DNA from: Sphingobacterium sp. ML3W
Lineage (GTDB): Bacteria; Bacteroidota; Bacteroidia; Sphingobacteriales; Sphingobacteriaceae
Reading direction: 5' to 3'
Assembly (NCBI RefSeq): GCF_000747525.1
Contig: NZ_CP009278.1
Coordinates: 1,302,001 to 1,366,000, forward strand
Length of the DNA stretch: 64,000 nucleotides
Part shown: positions 7,770-16,650 of the stretch, one piece after another
Position numbering within the stretch: position 1 is the stretch's first letter
How the letters are laid out: each line of letters begins with the position of its first letter
Translations under genes and position numbers: made by a program
Notes under the pieces: model-generated
Told to the model about the DNA's origin: nothing
The model's input: only the letters and a program-made list of their open reading frames with translations
Databases searched by the model: none

Positions 7770-9140
7770 ATGCGCATACATTTCATTGCGATAGGAGGAA
7801 GTATCATGCACAACCTTGCGATCTCTCTGGAGAGGCAAGGTCATCAGGTTTCAGGGTCTGATGATCAAATTGTAGAACCTTCCCGTAGCCACCTTATTGA
7901 TGCAGGTTTACTACCTGAACAATTAGGATGGTTTGAAGAAAAAATTACGGATGATATAGATGCTGTTATTTTAGGGGCTCATGCTCTTGTGAATAATCCA
8001 GAACTATTAAAGGCCCAAGAATTGGACCTCAAGATCTATTCATTTCCGGAGTTTATTCAAGAGCTTTCTCAAGATAAGACACGTGTAGTCATTGCCGGTA
8101 GTTATGGGAAAACCACAATTATGAGCATGATTATGCATGTGTTAAAAACTTTTGAAAGACCTTTTGATTATTTAGTGGGTGCGCAGTTGGAGGGTTTTGA
8201 TAATTTAATCGAAATAACAAAGACAAATAAGATTATTTTAATTGAAGGCGATGAAAATGTAGCTTCCAGTTTGAGTAGCAAGTCAAAATTTATGTTTTAC
8301 AAACCTAATATTGCACTTATTAGTGGCATTAATTGGAATGAATACAGTACTACGATAACCTTTGATAACTACTTAAAACAATTTGAAGATTTTATCAATA
8401 CCATAGAATCAAAAGGGACATTGATCTATAATAAAGAAGATAAATACATTCAGAAAATCATCAATGATACAAAATCCTGTAAAATTAATCGACATGGTTA
8501 TCAAATACCTGAATATACGATAAATAAGGGAACAACATTTATAAAAGCTACTAAAGGTGATATCCCATTACAGGTTTTTGGAAAATATAACCTGTCGAAT
8601 ATTGCTGGTGCATATACCGTATGTGAGTGGCTTGGGATTAAGAAAGATGATTTTTTTGAAGCCATTAAGACTTTCAAGAGTTCCATCCGTTATTTGGAGT
8701 TTGTAGCAAGTTTTGAAGGTTCCGTGGTGTACCAAGACTTTGATCATACACCCAAAAAGCTGAAGGCAAGTATTCATGCAATCAAAGAGCAATTTCCAAG
8801 TCAAAAATTGGTTGCTATCATTGAATTGAACGCTTACGACAGTCTGGATGAGAAGTTTGTCAACCAGTATAAGGATACGATGAACGAAGCTGATCTCCCT
8901 GTTGTATTTGTCAATATGGAGTCAATTAAAGAGGTTAATAAGTGTACGACACATTTGCTAGAAGATATTAGAATCGCCTTTAATCGGTCAGATTTGGACA
9001 TTGTAACGAATATAAAAGACCTGTACGAATTCCTTGAGAATTTTAAATCAAAAGGCAATAATTTATTGCTGATGAGTTCGGGCAATTACAGTGGGGTTAA
9101 TTTGACCGAACTCGCGGATCATTTTTTTAAGAATTATTAA
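7770..9140 (+). CDS. mpl: Mur-ligase family murein-peptide recycling ligase
   Basis: 456 residues with Mur-ligase architecture: an N-terminal Rossmann-like domain (MRIHFIAIGGSIMHNLA, then SGSDDQI), a central ATPase domain with P-loop GSYGKTT at 110-116, and a C-terminal domain from about 320. The sequence HNLAISL in place of the MurC-type signature and the SYGKTT P-loop (MurC usually has THGKTT) fit Mpl. Mpl reattaches the tripeptide L-Ala-gamma-D-Glu-meso-DAP to UDP-MurNAc during cell-wall recycling. It follows prmA by 4 bp. MurC is the alternative but less likely. Confidence 0.85.
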   Translation: MRIHFIAIGGSIMHNLAISLERQGHQVSGSDDQIVEPSRSHLIDAGLLPEQLGWFEEKITDDIDAVILGAHALVNNPELLKAQELDLKIYSFPEFIQELSQDKTRVVIAGSYGKTTIMSMIMHVLKTFERPFDYLVGAQLEGFDNLIEITKTNKIILIEGDENVASSLSSKSKFMFYKPNIALISGINWNEYSTTITFDNYLKQFEDFINTIESKGTLIYNKEDKYIQKIINDTKSCKINRHGYQIPEYTINKGTTFIKATKGDIPLQVFGKYNLSNIAGAYTVCEWLGIKKDDFFEAIKTFKSSIRYLEFVASFEGSVVYQDFDHTPKKLKASIHAIKEQFPSQKLVAIIELNAYDSLDEKFVNQYKDTMNEADLPVVFVNMESIKEVNKCTTHLLEDIRIAFNRSDLDIVTNIKDLYEFLENFKSKGNNLLLMSSGNYSGVNLTELADHFFKNY

Positions 9141-9157
9141 TAAAGTTGCGTAAGCTA

Positions 9158-9188
9158 TTTGATTGGGAATTATTTTATATTATATTTG
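9158..9188 (+). promoter_or_regulatory. Promoter of the XRE regulator
   Basis: TTTG at 9158-9161 and TATATTTG at 9181-9188 are separated by 19 bp, a close match to the Bacteroidota -33/-7 pattern, 25 bp before the ATG at 9214. Confidence 0.75.
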
Positions 9189-9213
9189 TTTTGTAAATAA
9201 AAAAATCTACCAA

Positions 9214-9543
9214 ATGAATGCATTAGGAAAAAAAATCAGATTACTGCGCCATCAAAAAGGATGGAGCCAAGAAGATGTAGCGAAAAGACTAGATATTTCT
9301 ATTCCAGCTTTTTCAAAAATTGAAACAGGAATTACAGATGTTAATCTTTCTCGTTTAAACCAGATTTCAAAATTATTTAATTTGTCAGTAGTTCAACTAT
9401 TATCGACTTCCGATATGGAAGAAGATAAAGAAGCGTTGAATGAGTTGGCTGAATTAACTAAAAAAGTGCAGATGCGTGAGACCGAAGTTATTGACTTGCA
9501 AAAGAAAGTAATCGATCTTTACGAGCAATTACACAAAAAATAA
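9214..9543 (+). CDS. XRE-family helix-turn-helix regulator with C-terminal coiled coil
   Basis: 109 residues from the ATG at 9214; the upstream in-frame start at 9163 would include the promoter and is rejected. The HTH_3 domain covers about residues 5-60, with QKGWSQEDVAKRLDIS as helices 2-3 region, FSKIETGITDVNLSRL after it and LFNLSVVQLL at the end. The remainder (about 70-109) is charged and heptad-like (LTKKVQMRETEVIDLQKKV), suggesting a coiled-coil dimerisation tail. No effector-binding domain is present. It has its own promoter and terminator, so its targets cannot be inferred from the neighbourhood. Confidence 0.85.
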   Translation: MNALGKKIRLLRHQKGWSQEDVAKRLDISIPAFSKIETGITDVNLSRLNQISKLFNLSVVQLLSTSDMEEDKEALNELAELTKKVQMRETEVIDLQKKVIDLYEQLHKK

Positions 9544-9568
9544 GGTTTATTCACCTTTGGGATAATTA

Positions 9569-9598
9569 AAGGCTTGCAGATCATCTCTGCAAGCCTTC
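9569..9598 (+). terminator. Terminator of the XRE gene
   Basis: A 12-bp stem AAGGCTTGCAGA with its complement around a 5-nt loop, followed by a T-rich stretch, lies between convergent genes. Confidence 0.85.
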
Positions 9599-9653
9599 TT
9601 ACTTTTTGATTGACAACGTTAAGTTGTTTTTCTATACGTGGGATTGATTTACG

Positions 9654-9827
9654 TTAAAAGTCGTCTTCGTCTCCGAAATCGTCAAATCCACCAATAGAAT
9701 CAATGTCCTCTAAATTAAAGTCATCTTCTAAGATGTCGTCAGAATCATCATCAGGTCCATTAAATGAACCAAATTTCTCATCATCTACTACAGTCATAGA
9801 TTCACTTTTCATCATTGCCGTGTTCAT
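9654..9827 (-). CDS. Small very acidic protein, 57 residues
   Basis: The reverse strand from the ATG at 9827 to a TAA at 9654 encodes MNTAMMKSESMTVVDDEKFG and then an Asp/Glu-rich tail ending GGFDDFGDEDDF. About a third of the residues are Asp or Glu, giving a strongly negative, probably disordered protein. There is no signal peptide, cysteine or membrane segment. It is convergent with the XRE gene across a terminator and lies downstream of mqnC-scpB, from which another terminator separates it. The low-complexity reading frame fits a genuine small gene because it is free of stops and biased in composition, but I recognise no family. Confidence 0.6.
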   Translation of the reverse strand: MNTAMMKSESMTVVDDEKFGSFNGPDDDSDDILEDDFNLEDIDSIGGFDDFGDEDDF

Positions 9828-9899
9828 AAAAATATACTTTATTTTTGCTTATTTAATAATGTAAAATTATGTAACAAAATTCGAACTTTAAACTTTTTT

Positions 9900-9935
9900 T
9901 TAAAAAAAATAATCAACGTAAAATGTTGATTATTA
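9900..9935 (-). terminator. Terminator of the mqnC-scpB operon
   Basis: AATAATCAAC (9908-9917) pairs with its complement at 9925-9934; on the reverse strand the stem is followed by a run of T residues. Confidence 0.7.
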
Positions 9936-9981
9936 ATATTGTTAAGGTATTTGTATATGAAATAAAAAATGACTATTGTCG

Positions 9982-10542
9982 TTATTCGACCACCTCGCCA
10001 ATCTCATTCTCTACAGTTACGATATCTTTTAGTTGCGGTAAGTCTCGTACACCATTTATTCCGAAGTGATTCATAAATTGTGCGCTTGTGCTGTACAATA
10101 ATGGTTTTCCAATTGAATCAGCCTTCCCAGCAATTTGAATCAGCTTCTTCTCTAAAAGACGTTGAATCGTATAATCACAGCTGACACCCCTTATTTGTTC
10201 AACTTCCAATTTGGTAATAGGTTGTCTATAGGCAATGATAGCCAAAGTTTCGAGCGCTGCTTGGCTGAGCTTTTTCTTGTCACGATGAATCTGCAATTGA
10301 TTGATTGTATCATGATAAATAGCTTTTGTCAAAAATTGGTAGGCATTATTAATGACCTTTAATTCCAATACCTCATCCTCACTTGCATGTTTCTCAACAA
10401 CTTTATCGATTAAGTTTTGCAATTCCTCTTTAGAAATTTCAATCGCTAACGCTTCTTGAAGCACATGCTTAATGTCCTGCAATGCAATTCCGTCTTCCGA
10501 AGCATATATAATAGCTTCTATGTTGCGTATAATATCCTTCAC
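9982..10542 (-). CDS. scpB: Segregation and condensation protein B
   Basis: 186 residues with the two winged-helix domains of ScpB. It starts MKDIIRNIEAIIYASEDGI (the usual EAILFAS-type opening). A central ALETLAIIAYRQPITKLEVE, the family signature, is followed by IRGVSCDYTIQRLLEKKLI and a GKPLLYSTSAQFMNHFGI wing. ScpB joins the kleisin ScpA and SMC in the bacterial condensin that compacts and segregates the chromosome. Its start lies 3 bp after the mqnC stop, so the two are cotranscribed even though unrelated in function. scpA is not in the window. Confidence 0.95.
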   Translation of the reverse strand: MKDIIRNIEAIIYASEDGIALQDIKHVLQEALAIEISKEELQNLIDKVVEKHASEDEVLELKVINNAYQFLTKAIYHDTINQLQIHRDKKKLSQAALETLAIIAYRQPITKLEVEQIRGVSCDYTIQRLLEKKLIQIAGKADSIGKPLLYSTSAQFMNHFGINGVRDLPQLKDIVTVENEIGEVVE

Positions 10543-10545
10543 CGA

Positions 10546-11670
10546 TTAATAATTGATAACTTGTTCAACCATATGTTCAGGAAGTTCGCGAAACTCATAA
10601 CGTTGCGTTCTAAGTTGCGGTTCAAAACCAGCTTCTTTTATTGCTTGTTGAATTGAATTAGCCGTAAATCGATGTGGGGCACCAGCTGCAGAAACAACAT
10701 TTTCCTCAATCATAATCGAACCAAAATCATTAGCCCCAGCATGTAGACATAGTTGAGCAGTTCTTTTTCCAACGGTCAACCAAGAAGCTTGAATATTCTT
10801 GATATTAGGAAGCATGATTCTACTTAAAGCTATCATACGGATATATTCTTCCCCAGTCACATCATTTGTAATTCCTCGGAGTCTTTTTAATAAAGTACCA
10901 TCATCTTGAAATGGCCAAGGAATAAATGCCGTAAAACCGAAGTGTCCTTCTGGCTTCTCAGCTTGCACTTCTCTTACCCAAACAAAGTGTTCAAAACGCT
11001 CTTCGATAGTTTCGATATGGCCAAACATCATGGTCGCAGAAGTAGGAAGATCTATTTGATGTGCTGCACGCATAACATCTAACCATTCTTTACCACCACA
11101 TTTTCCTTTTGAAATCAAACGTCTTACGCGATCGTTTAAGATTTCAGCTCCAGCACCAGGTAGTGAATCCAAGCCAGCTTCTTTCATTGCTGTTAAAACT
11201 TCAATGTGGGACAAGTTCTCTAATTTAGCGACATGGGCTATTTCCGGAGGGCCTAAGGAATGTAGTTTCAGCGTAGGGTAAAGGTCTTTTAATTGCTTGA
11301 AAAGATCGGTATAGAACGCCAAACCTAGATCTGGATGATGTCCACCCTGTAACAATAATTGATCTCCACCATATAAGAAGGTTTCCTCAATTTTTTGTTT
11401 ATAGGTTTCAATATCTGTGATGTAACTATCCTCATGACCAGGGCGACGAAAGAAATTACAGAATTTACAGTTTGCAATACACACATTTGTAGTATTTACA
11501 TTACGGTCGATTTGCCAAGTAACTTTACCATGTGGCACTTGTATCTTGCGTAATTCATTAGCAACATAAGTTAAGTCTGCCGTAGCTGCATGATGATATA
11601 AATACATGCCTTCTTCTTTGGTTAAGAACTCAAATTTTAAGGCTTTTTCTAATAAATTGTTTACATTCAT
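10546..11670 (-). CDS. mqnC: Cyclic dehypoxanthinyl futalosine synthase (radical SAM)
   Basis: 374 residues from the ATG at 11670; a TTG three codons upstream is less likely. The radical-SAM cluster motif is Cys64-x3-Cys68-x2-Cys71 (CIANCKFC). The segments TAFIPWPFQ, IQASWLTVGKR, GANDFGSIMIEENVVSAAG and PHRFT are characteristic of MqnC rather than the sister enzyme MqnE. MqnC cyclises dehypoxanthine futalosine in the futalosine branch of menaquinone synthesis. This implies that the organism makes menaquinone without the classical MenD-type pathway. The UbiD-family gene at 33030 could serve the same pathway. Confidence 0.93.
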   Translation of the reverse strand: MNVNNLLEKALKFEFLTKEEGMYLYHHAATADLTYVANELRKIQVPHGKVTWQIDRNVNTTNVCIANCKFCNFFRRPGHEDSYITDIETYKQKIEETFLYGGDQLLLQGGHHPDLGLAFYTDLFKQLKDLYPTLKLHSLGPPEIAHVAKLENLSHIEVLTAMKEAGLDSLPGAGAEILNDRVRRLISKGKCGGKEWLDVMRAAHQIDLPTSATMMFGHIETIEERFEHFVWVREVQAEKPEGHFGFTAFIPWPFQDDGTLLKRLRGITNDVTGEEYIRMIALSRIMLPNIKNIQASWLTVGKRTAQLCLHAGANDFGSIMIEENVVSAAGAPHRFTANSIQQAIKEAGFEPQLRTQRYEFRELPEHMVEQVINY

Positions 11671-11821
11671 TAAGAACAAATATAAGCACCTTTTGCATTA
11701 TATTTATTGATTGGCTGTAAGTTTTCAGTAATAGTGATCGGAATAATCAAAAAGTCTCTGTCTTTTTTACGATAACGCTCGTTTACCTAAGTTAACGATT
11801 TTTATTTAGCTTATTTTCTTA

Positions 11822-11865
11822 CGAATCATGAATAGCAAAATAGGCTATGAGCTACTCATGATTCG
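11822..11865. repeat. Large imperfect inverted repeat upstream of dacB
   Basis: A 15-bp arm at 11822-11836 pairs with 11851-11865 at 14 of 15 positions, leaving a 14-nt loop. No T run follows, so it is not a classic terminator. It lies about 90 bp before the dacB start in a 286-bp gap; function unknown, possibly a cruciform or 5'-leader structure. Confidence 0.6.
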
Positions 11866-11956
11866 GGACTCATTTTTCCAATTTTAAACGGTTAAGTAGA
11901 ACAATACAAAATCTGTTAGACTATTTTTATGTTCCAATTTTTGTATTTTTACAGAG

Positions 11957-13273
11957 ATGATAGGATTCAAGAAAGTAGTAACTATTCTTATTTTAATTAT
12001 AAATAGTTACGGTGTTTATGCTCAGGACTTTGCTGATGTTTATGAGAAGTTGCAACAGTCTAAGATATTGAACGATCATTTTTTTGGTTTCTCACTCTAT
12101 GATTTGGATGAAAATCAATTTCTGGTCGATGTGAACGGGCATAAATATTTTACACCAGCTTCTAACACTAAGATTTTCACACTTTATACTGCATTAGAAA
12201 TGCTTGGCGATTCTATACCAGGTATTCAGTACATTGAAAAAGGAGATTCGCTTTTGTTTTGGGGAACTGGTGATCCTACATTTTTACATAGTAAAATGGA
12301 TTCCCATATTGTATACAACTTTTTGAAAAACTCAAATAAGAAGCTTTTTTATGTACCAACCAAGATGCAGAATAAGTTTTTTGCAGCGGGTTGGGCCATG
12401 GATGATTTTGATGCCTATTACCAACCAGAGATTGCCACACTTCCCATTTACGGGAATGTAGTTACCTTTCGAGGTACCGCTAATAATCAAATGCGTGTAG
12501 TCCCTACTCATTTTCAAGATATGCTGCACACTGAAGAATCGCTTGATAAAGGTAAATTTTCAATGAGTAGGTCGTTTACTGAAAATAGATTTTTAAAATC
12601 GAGAGAAACGGTGCCGAATAAATATGTCAACGAAGTCCCTTTTAAATCCTCAGCATCTTTAGTGGTTAAATTATTGTCAGATACATTGGGGAAAATGGTA
12701 GAGATTATAGACTATAATAAGCCAGTTACGGTAAAAACAATTTATTCCAATGCTACAAGCTATGTTCTGCGCGAAATGATGCTACCCAGCGATAATTATT
12801 TGGCGGAACAAATCCTGATGATGGCCTCCCTGCAAAAGTTTGAAAAATTTGATACGTATCTAGTTCGAGATTGGATGAAGCAAAATTATTATAAGCGTTT
12901 TGCTGATGAAGTTGTCTTGCATGATGGTTCAGGTCTGTCGTGCTATAATAAAGTCACACCTAAAAGTATGATTGAGCTTTTGATAGCTGTGAAACAAAAA
13001 GTTCCAGATGAATCGAATCGGTTTAAGCTGTTTTCAGCAGGAGGTGTCGATGGAACGTTGAAAAGGGCATATAGCACAGACAGAGGTGTCCCATTTGTAT
13101 TCGCGAAGTCGGGTACGATCACTTCTGTTTATTGTCAGAGTGGATATCTCATCACCAGATCAGGTAAGAAGCTGGCCTTCTCGTTCTTAAATAATAATTT
13201 TATCGACGAAAAGAACAGTGAAATACGCCAGGAAATGGTCGCTATCATGACCTATATAAGACAAAATTATTAA
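11957..13273 (+). CDS. dacB: D-alanyl-D-alanine carboxypeptidase/endopeptidase (PBP4, family S13)
   Basis: 438 residues with a signal peptide (VVTILILIINSYGVYAQ), so periplasmic. The penicillin-binding catalytic motifs are present in order: SxxK at Ser69-Asn-Thr-Lys72 (PASNTKIF), SDN at 278-280 (LPSDNYLAEQ) and KSGT at 384-387 (FAKSGTIT). The order and the large insert between the first two motifs are typical of S13 low-molecular-mass PBPs. It trims pentapeptides and cuts cross-links in peptidoglycan. The size is slightly under that of E. coli PBP4. It is followed after 52 bp by an unrelated MFS gene. Confidence 0.92.
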   Translation: MIGFKKVVTILILIINSYGVYAQDFADVYEKLQQSKILNDHFFGFSLYDLDENQFLVDVNGHKYFTPASNTKIFTLYTALEMLGDSIPGIQYIEKGDSLLFWGTGDPTFLHSKMDSHIVYNFLKNSNKKLFYVPTKMQNKFFAAGWAMDDFDAYYQPEIATLPIYGNVVTFRGTANNQMRVVPTHFQDMLHTEESLDKGKFSMSRSFTENRFLKSRETVPNKYVNEVPFKSSASLVVKLLSDTLGKMVEIIDYNKPVTVKTIYSNATSYVLREMMLPSDNYLAEQILMMASLQKFEKFDTYLVRDWMKQNYYKRFADEVVLHDGSGLSCYNKVTPKSMIELLIAVKQKVPDESNRFKLFSAGGVDGTLKRAYSTDRGVPFVFAKSGTITSVYCQSGYLITRSGKKLAFSFLNNNFIDEKNSEIRQEMVAIMTYIRQNY

Positions 13274-13325
13274 TATTTCAATTTGCAAAGCTTAATTCTT
13301 ACTTTTATTTTTCTAAACCTTGAAT

Positions 13326-14624
13326 ATGTCGATTGTACAAAAAAACAATAAAAAATTAATTCGTTCATGGGCGATGTTCGATTGGGCCAACTCGGCCTAT
13401 AATTTGGTGATTACATCGACAATTTTTCCAGTTTATTATACAACGATTACCAATACAAAAGAGCATGGGGATGTGGTTCACTTTTTTGGGATAGAATTCG
13501 TCAATACCGCCCTCTCCAATTTTGCATTAGCGATTGCTTATTTGTTGATGGCATTGACGTTACCATTCATTTCTTCCTATGCCGATGCAAATGGCAAGAA
13601 AAAGCAAATCATGAAATTATTTACCGTGATTGGCGCTATTGCCTGTATGGGATTATTCTTCTTTAAGTTAGAAACATTAGAAATAGGCATTATCTGCTTT
13701 GTGATAGCTGCTATGGGCTATATTGGGGGCGTTCTTTTTAACAATTCGTATCTCCCACTTATCGCAACCGTCGATCAGCAAGATAAAGTCAGTGCACAGG
13801 GTTTTTCATATGGTTATGTTGGCTGTGTTACCCTACAGATTTTATGCTTTATAATTGTATTGAAACCCGAATGGTTTGGTATATCCGATCCATCTCTACC
13901 CGCAAGGATATCATTTTTAATGGTTGGTCTTTGGTGGTTAGGATTTTCTCTTATTCCTTTTAAGTATCTTCCCAATATTCCAGCAACAAGTAAAGGATTG
14001 GGATTGTCTTTATTGGGAAAAGTAAAGTCTGAGATCCTATCGGTATGGGGACATATTCAGCATATAGCAGAGATAAAAAAGTTTTTACCAGCCTATTTTT
14101 TTTACAGTATAGGGGTTCAAACTCTGATGATCGTAGCATCAGCTTTTGGAGAAAAGATATTACACTTGGGAGCTACGAAATTGATCGGTACGATTCTGCT
14201 CATTCAACTGGTTGCGATTGCGGGGGCCTATCTGATGTCAGCACTGTCCGCGCGGATTGGCAATATTAAAGTATTGATGTTGGTGGTCGTTATCTGGATT
14301 GGAATCTGCGTTTCGGCATATTTTCTAAAAACCGAGTTGCAATTTTACATATTAGCGGCCTTAGTTGGATTGGTAATGGGAGGTATTCAATCACTTTCGA
14401 GATCGACATTTTCAAAATTGATTCCTGAAGATATACAAGACACCACCGCTTTTTTCTCGTTTTACGATGTAACAGAGAAATTAGCAATTGTAGTGGGGTT
14501 ATTCTCATTTGCGTTGATCGAACAAATCACGCATAACATCAGATATTCGGCATTATCCTTATCTTTATTTTTTGTAATTGGATTGTTACTGTTAATGCGT
14601 CTATTGAGGTACAATAAATCCTAA
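13326..14624 (+). CDS. MFS transporter of the UMF1/ATG22-like type
   Basis: 432 residues from the ATG at 13326; a TTG two codons upstream is the alternative. About twelve hydrophobic segments are visible. The opening IRSWAMFDWANSAYNLVITS with the DWANSAY motif is a recognisable mark of the UMF1 family, which includes the yeast vacuolar amino-acid exporter Atg22. LVMGGIQSLSRSTFSKLIPE in the second half is the other conserved block. It is an inner-membrane permease; the substrate in bacteria is not established. It lies between dacB and a LutA-like gene, 24 bp before the latter, so it might be cotranscribed with it. Confidence 0.85.
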   Translation: MSIVQKNNKKLIRSWAMFDWANSAYNLVITSTIFPVYYTTITNTKEHGDVVHFFGIEFVNTALSNFALAIAYLLMALTLPFISSYADANGKKKQIMKLFTVIGAIACMGLFFFKLETLEIGIICFVIAAMGYIGGVLFNNSYLPLIATVDQQDKVSAQGFSYGYVGCVTLQILCFIIVLKPEWFGISDPSLPARISFLMVGLWWLGFSLIPFKYLPNIPATSKGLGLSLLGKVKSEILSVWGHIQHIAEIKKFLPAYFFYSIGVQTLMIVASAFGEKILHLGATKLIGTILLIQLVAIAGAYLMSALSARIGNIKVLMLVVVIWIGICVSAYFLKTELQFYILAALVGLVMGGIQSLSRSTFSKLIPEDIQDTTAFFSFYDVTEKLAIVVGLFSFALIEQITHNIRYSALSLSLFFVIGLLLLMRLLRYNKS

Positions 14625-14648
14625 TTTTAAATTTTAGAAAAATAAAAT

Positions 14649-15377
14649 ATGAAAGTTGAACTTTTTGTTCCTTGTTTTATCGATCAATTGTATCCGGAAA
14701 CGGCTTTTAATACCATACGATTGTTAGAGAAAGCAGGATGTGAAGTTTCTTATAACGCAGCGCAAACTTGTTGTGGACAACCTGCTTACAATGCCGGTTT
14801 CTGGGATGACGCAAAAGTCGTAGGTCAGAAATTTTTAAAAGATTTTAGTGCCGAACATTATATTGTATCACCCTCAGCATCTTGCACAGGGATGGTCAAA
14901 TACAGCTATAATGATTTATTTAAGAGCTCCATCGAGCAGTCACATTGTAAAGCAATACAACGAAATATATTTGAAATTTCCGACTTTTTGGTGAATGTAG
15001 CTAAGAAAGATTATTTTGGAGCAGAATTAGAAGGAATTGCTGTTTACCATGATGCTTGTTCTGCATTGCGAGAATGTAAAATAAAAGATGAACCCAGACA
15101 TCTGTTGAGCAAAGTGCTCGGCTTGGAAATGGTCGAAGTAAAAGATAGTGAAGTTTGTTGTGGATTTGGGGGAACTTTTTCGGTTAAATTTGAAGGAATA
15201 TCATCAGCAATGGCAGAGCAGAAAGTGCAAAATGCCCTGGATATGAATGCCGATTATATTATTTCGACGGATGCCTCTTGTTTACTTCAATTGCAAGCTT
15301 ATATCGATCAACATAGATTACCAATCAAGACCATTCATCTTGTCGATGTTTTAACAACTGGTTGGGGAAATATTTAA
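14649..15377 (+). CDS. LutA/YkgE-like Fe-S (CCG-domain) protein
   Basis: 242 residues with two cysteine-rich CCG repeats: CCGQPAYNAG near residue 40 and CCGFGGTFSVKFEGIS near 175, preceded by SASCTGMVK and HDACSALRE. This is the pattern of the LutA/YkgE proteins, subunits of the three-protein LutABC L-lactate oxidation system. Related CCG domains bind a non-cubane Fe-S cluster in heterodisulfide reductase. No LutB or LutC homologue is adjacent, so it acts with partners elsewhere or in another role. It follows the UMF1 transporter by 24 bp. Confidence 0.85.
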   Translation: MKVELFVPCFIDQLYPETAFNTIRLLEKAGCEVSYNAAQTCCGQPAYNAGFWDDAKVVGQKFLKDFSAEHYIVSPSASCTGMVKYSYNDLFKSSIEQSHCKAIQRNIFEISDFLVNVAKKDYFGAELEGIAVYHDACSALRECKIKDEPRHLLSKVLGLEMVEVKDSEVCCGFGGTFSVKFEGISSAMAEQKVQNALDMNADYIISTDASCLLQLQAYIDQHRLPIKTIHLVDVLTTGWGNI

Positions 15378-15407
15378 AAATAGAAACTTAAACTAAATAC
15401 TAAAATT

Positions 15408-16295
15408 ATGAATTCAAGAAGAGATTTTTTGAAAAACTTAGGATTGACAGCTGCAGGAGTAGCTTTAATGCCAAGCCTAGATTTGTTTGCTGCGCCAAAG
15501 AATTGGTTTGATATTTCATTAGCAGAATGGTCATTGCACCAAACATTATTTAAAGGTGATTTGAAAAATATCGACTTCCCTGAGTTAGCAGCTAAAAAGT
15601 TCGGAATTTATGGAGTTGAATATGTCAATGCTTTCTTTAAAGATAAAGCACAGGACATGACCTATTTGAAAGACTTAAACAACCGCGCCAAAGACAATGG
15701 GGTACGCAACGTGCTTATCATGATTGATGGTGAAGGTAATTTAGGAGACGAAGATCCAGCGAAACGTAAACAAGCTGTTGAAAACCATTATAAATGGATT
15801 GATGCAGCTAATTTCTTAGGTTGTCATGCCGTACGTGTAAACGCTGCAGGTAAAGGAACACCAGAAGAAGTGAAAAAGGCAGTTGTAGAAAGTTTATCAA
15901 CGTTAGCGGATTATGGTAAAAAAGGAAAAATTAGCGTTATCGTTGAAAATCATGGTGGTATTTCATCACACGGTGATTGGTTAGCAGATACGCTAAAGAC
16001 TGTTGGTAAAAAGAATTGTGGAAGTTTACCTGATTTAGGAAACTTCTATGAGTATGACCGTTATCAAGGGGTTACTGATTTAATGCCGTATGCAAAAGGT
16101 GTGAGTGCAAAAACACACGATTTTGATGCAGAGGGTAATGAAACTCAAATTGATTACACACGTATGCTTAAAATCGTTAAAGAAGCTAAGTTTAAAGGTT
16201 ACATCGGTATCGAATACGAAGGAAGTAAACTGAGTGAAGTAGATGGTATTATCGCATCCAAAAAATTATTAGAGCGTTTGCGCCCTACAATTTAA
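15408..16295 (+). CDS. TAT-exported xylose-isomerase-like TIM-barrel protein
   Basis: 295 residues. The twin-arginine signal is [17 protein letters not shown], followed by a hydrophobic run and an AxA-like cleavage region near residue 28. The mature part looks like the sugar phosphate isomerase/epimerase (AP-endonuclease family 2) TIM barrel: ISLAEWSLH at strand 1, [11 protein letters not shown] with a metal-ligand Glu, LPDLGNF, and [12 protein letters not shown] with a Glu near the end. Such exported proteins are frequent in Bacteroidota and planctomycetes and often handle ketosugars, but the substrate is unknown here. It has its own terminator hairpin downstream. Confidence 0.8.
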   Translation: MNSRRDFLKNLGLTAAGVALMPSLDLFAAPKNWFDISLAEWSLHQTLFKGDLKNIDFPELAAKKFGIYGVEYVNAFFKDKAQDMTYLKDLNNRAKDNGVRNVLIMIDGEGNLGDEDPAKRKQAVENHYKWIDAANFLGCHAVRVNAAGKGTPEEVKKAVVESLSTLADYGKKGKISVIVENHGGISSHGDWLADTLKTVGKKNCGSLPDLGNFYEYDRYQGVTDLMPYAKGVSAKTHDFDAEGNETQIDYTRMLKIVKEAKFKGYIGIEYEGSKLSEVDGIIASKKLLERLRPTI

Positions 16296-16334
16296 TCTTT
16301 TGATGCCAACCATCAACTCTATAATTGTTGATAC

Positions 16335-16380
16335 TACCCCCCTAAACGATGCGCCAGCATAATTTAGGGGGGTATGTTTT
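16335..16380 (+). terminator. Hairpin with 12-bp GC-rich stem
   Basis: TACCCCCCTAAA (16335-16346) pairs with TTTAGGGGGGTA (16363-16374) around a 16-nt loop and is followed by TGTTTT. It terminates the TIM-barrel gene. The rest of the 355-bp gap to the POT array shows no gene I can support. Confidence 0.8.
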
Positions 16381-16650
16381 ATCACCTTCTTGTTTTTCTC
16401 CATTCTCCATATCCGTGTGCCAGATTTACTATTCGGTCTGATCTGCCCAAGTTCCAAATTTAAAAGTTCTATTTTCTGATAAAGAAGCTGGCAATCTCTT
16501 TTCCTATGAATCGTTATGTTCATCCACTTTCTATGCAGGTTATCGTTCGATGTAGGAATAATTATATGGTTTGATTGGGCATCTGAAATAAATTAGTAAT
16601 TTGCAGCTCCTTTTTAAAGAACAGTAATCAATATCGTAACAAACCCAAAT

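Noticed and set aside
9214..9543. Toxin-antitoxin antitoxin (XRE type)
   Set aside because: No small toxin gene is adjacent, and the neighbours are mpl and an acidic protein transcribed from the other strand.
16269..16523. 84-residue reverse-strand frame after the TIM-barrel gene
   Set aside because: It spans the terminator hairpin and shows no signal, motif or start context.
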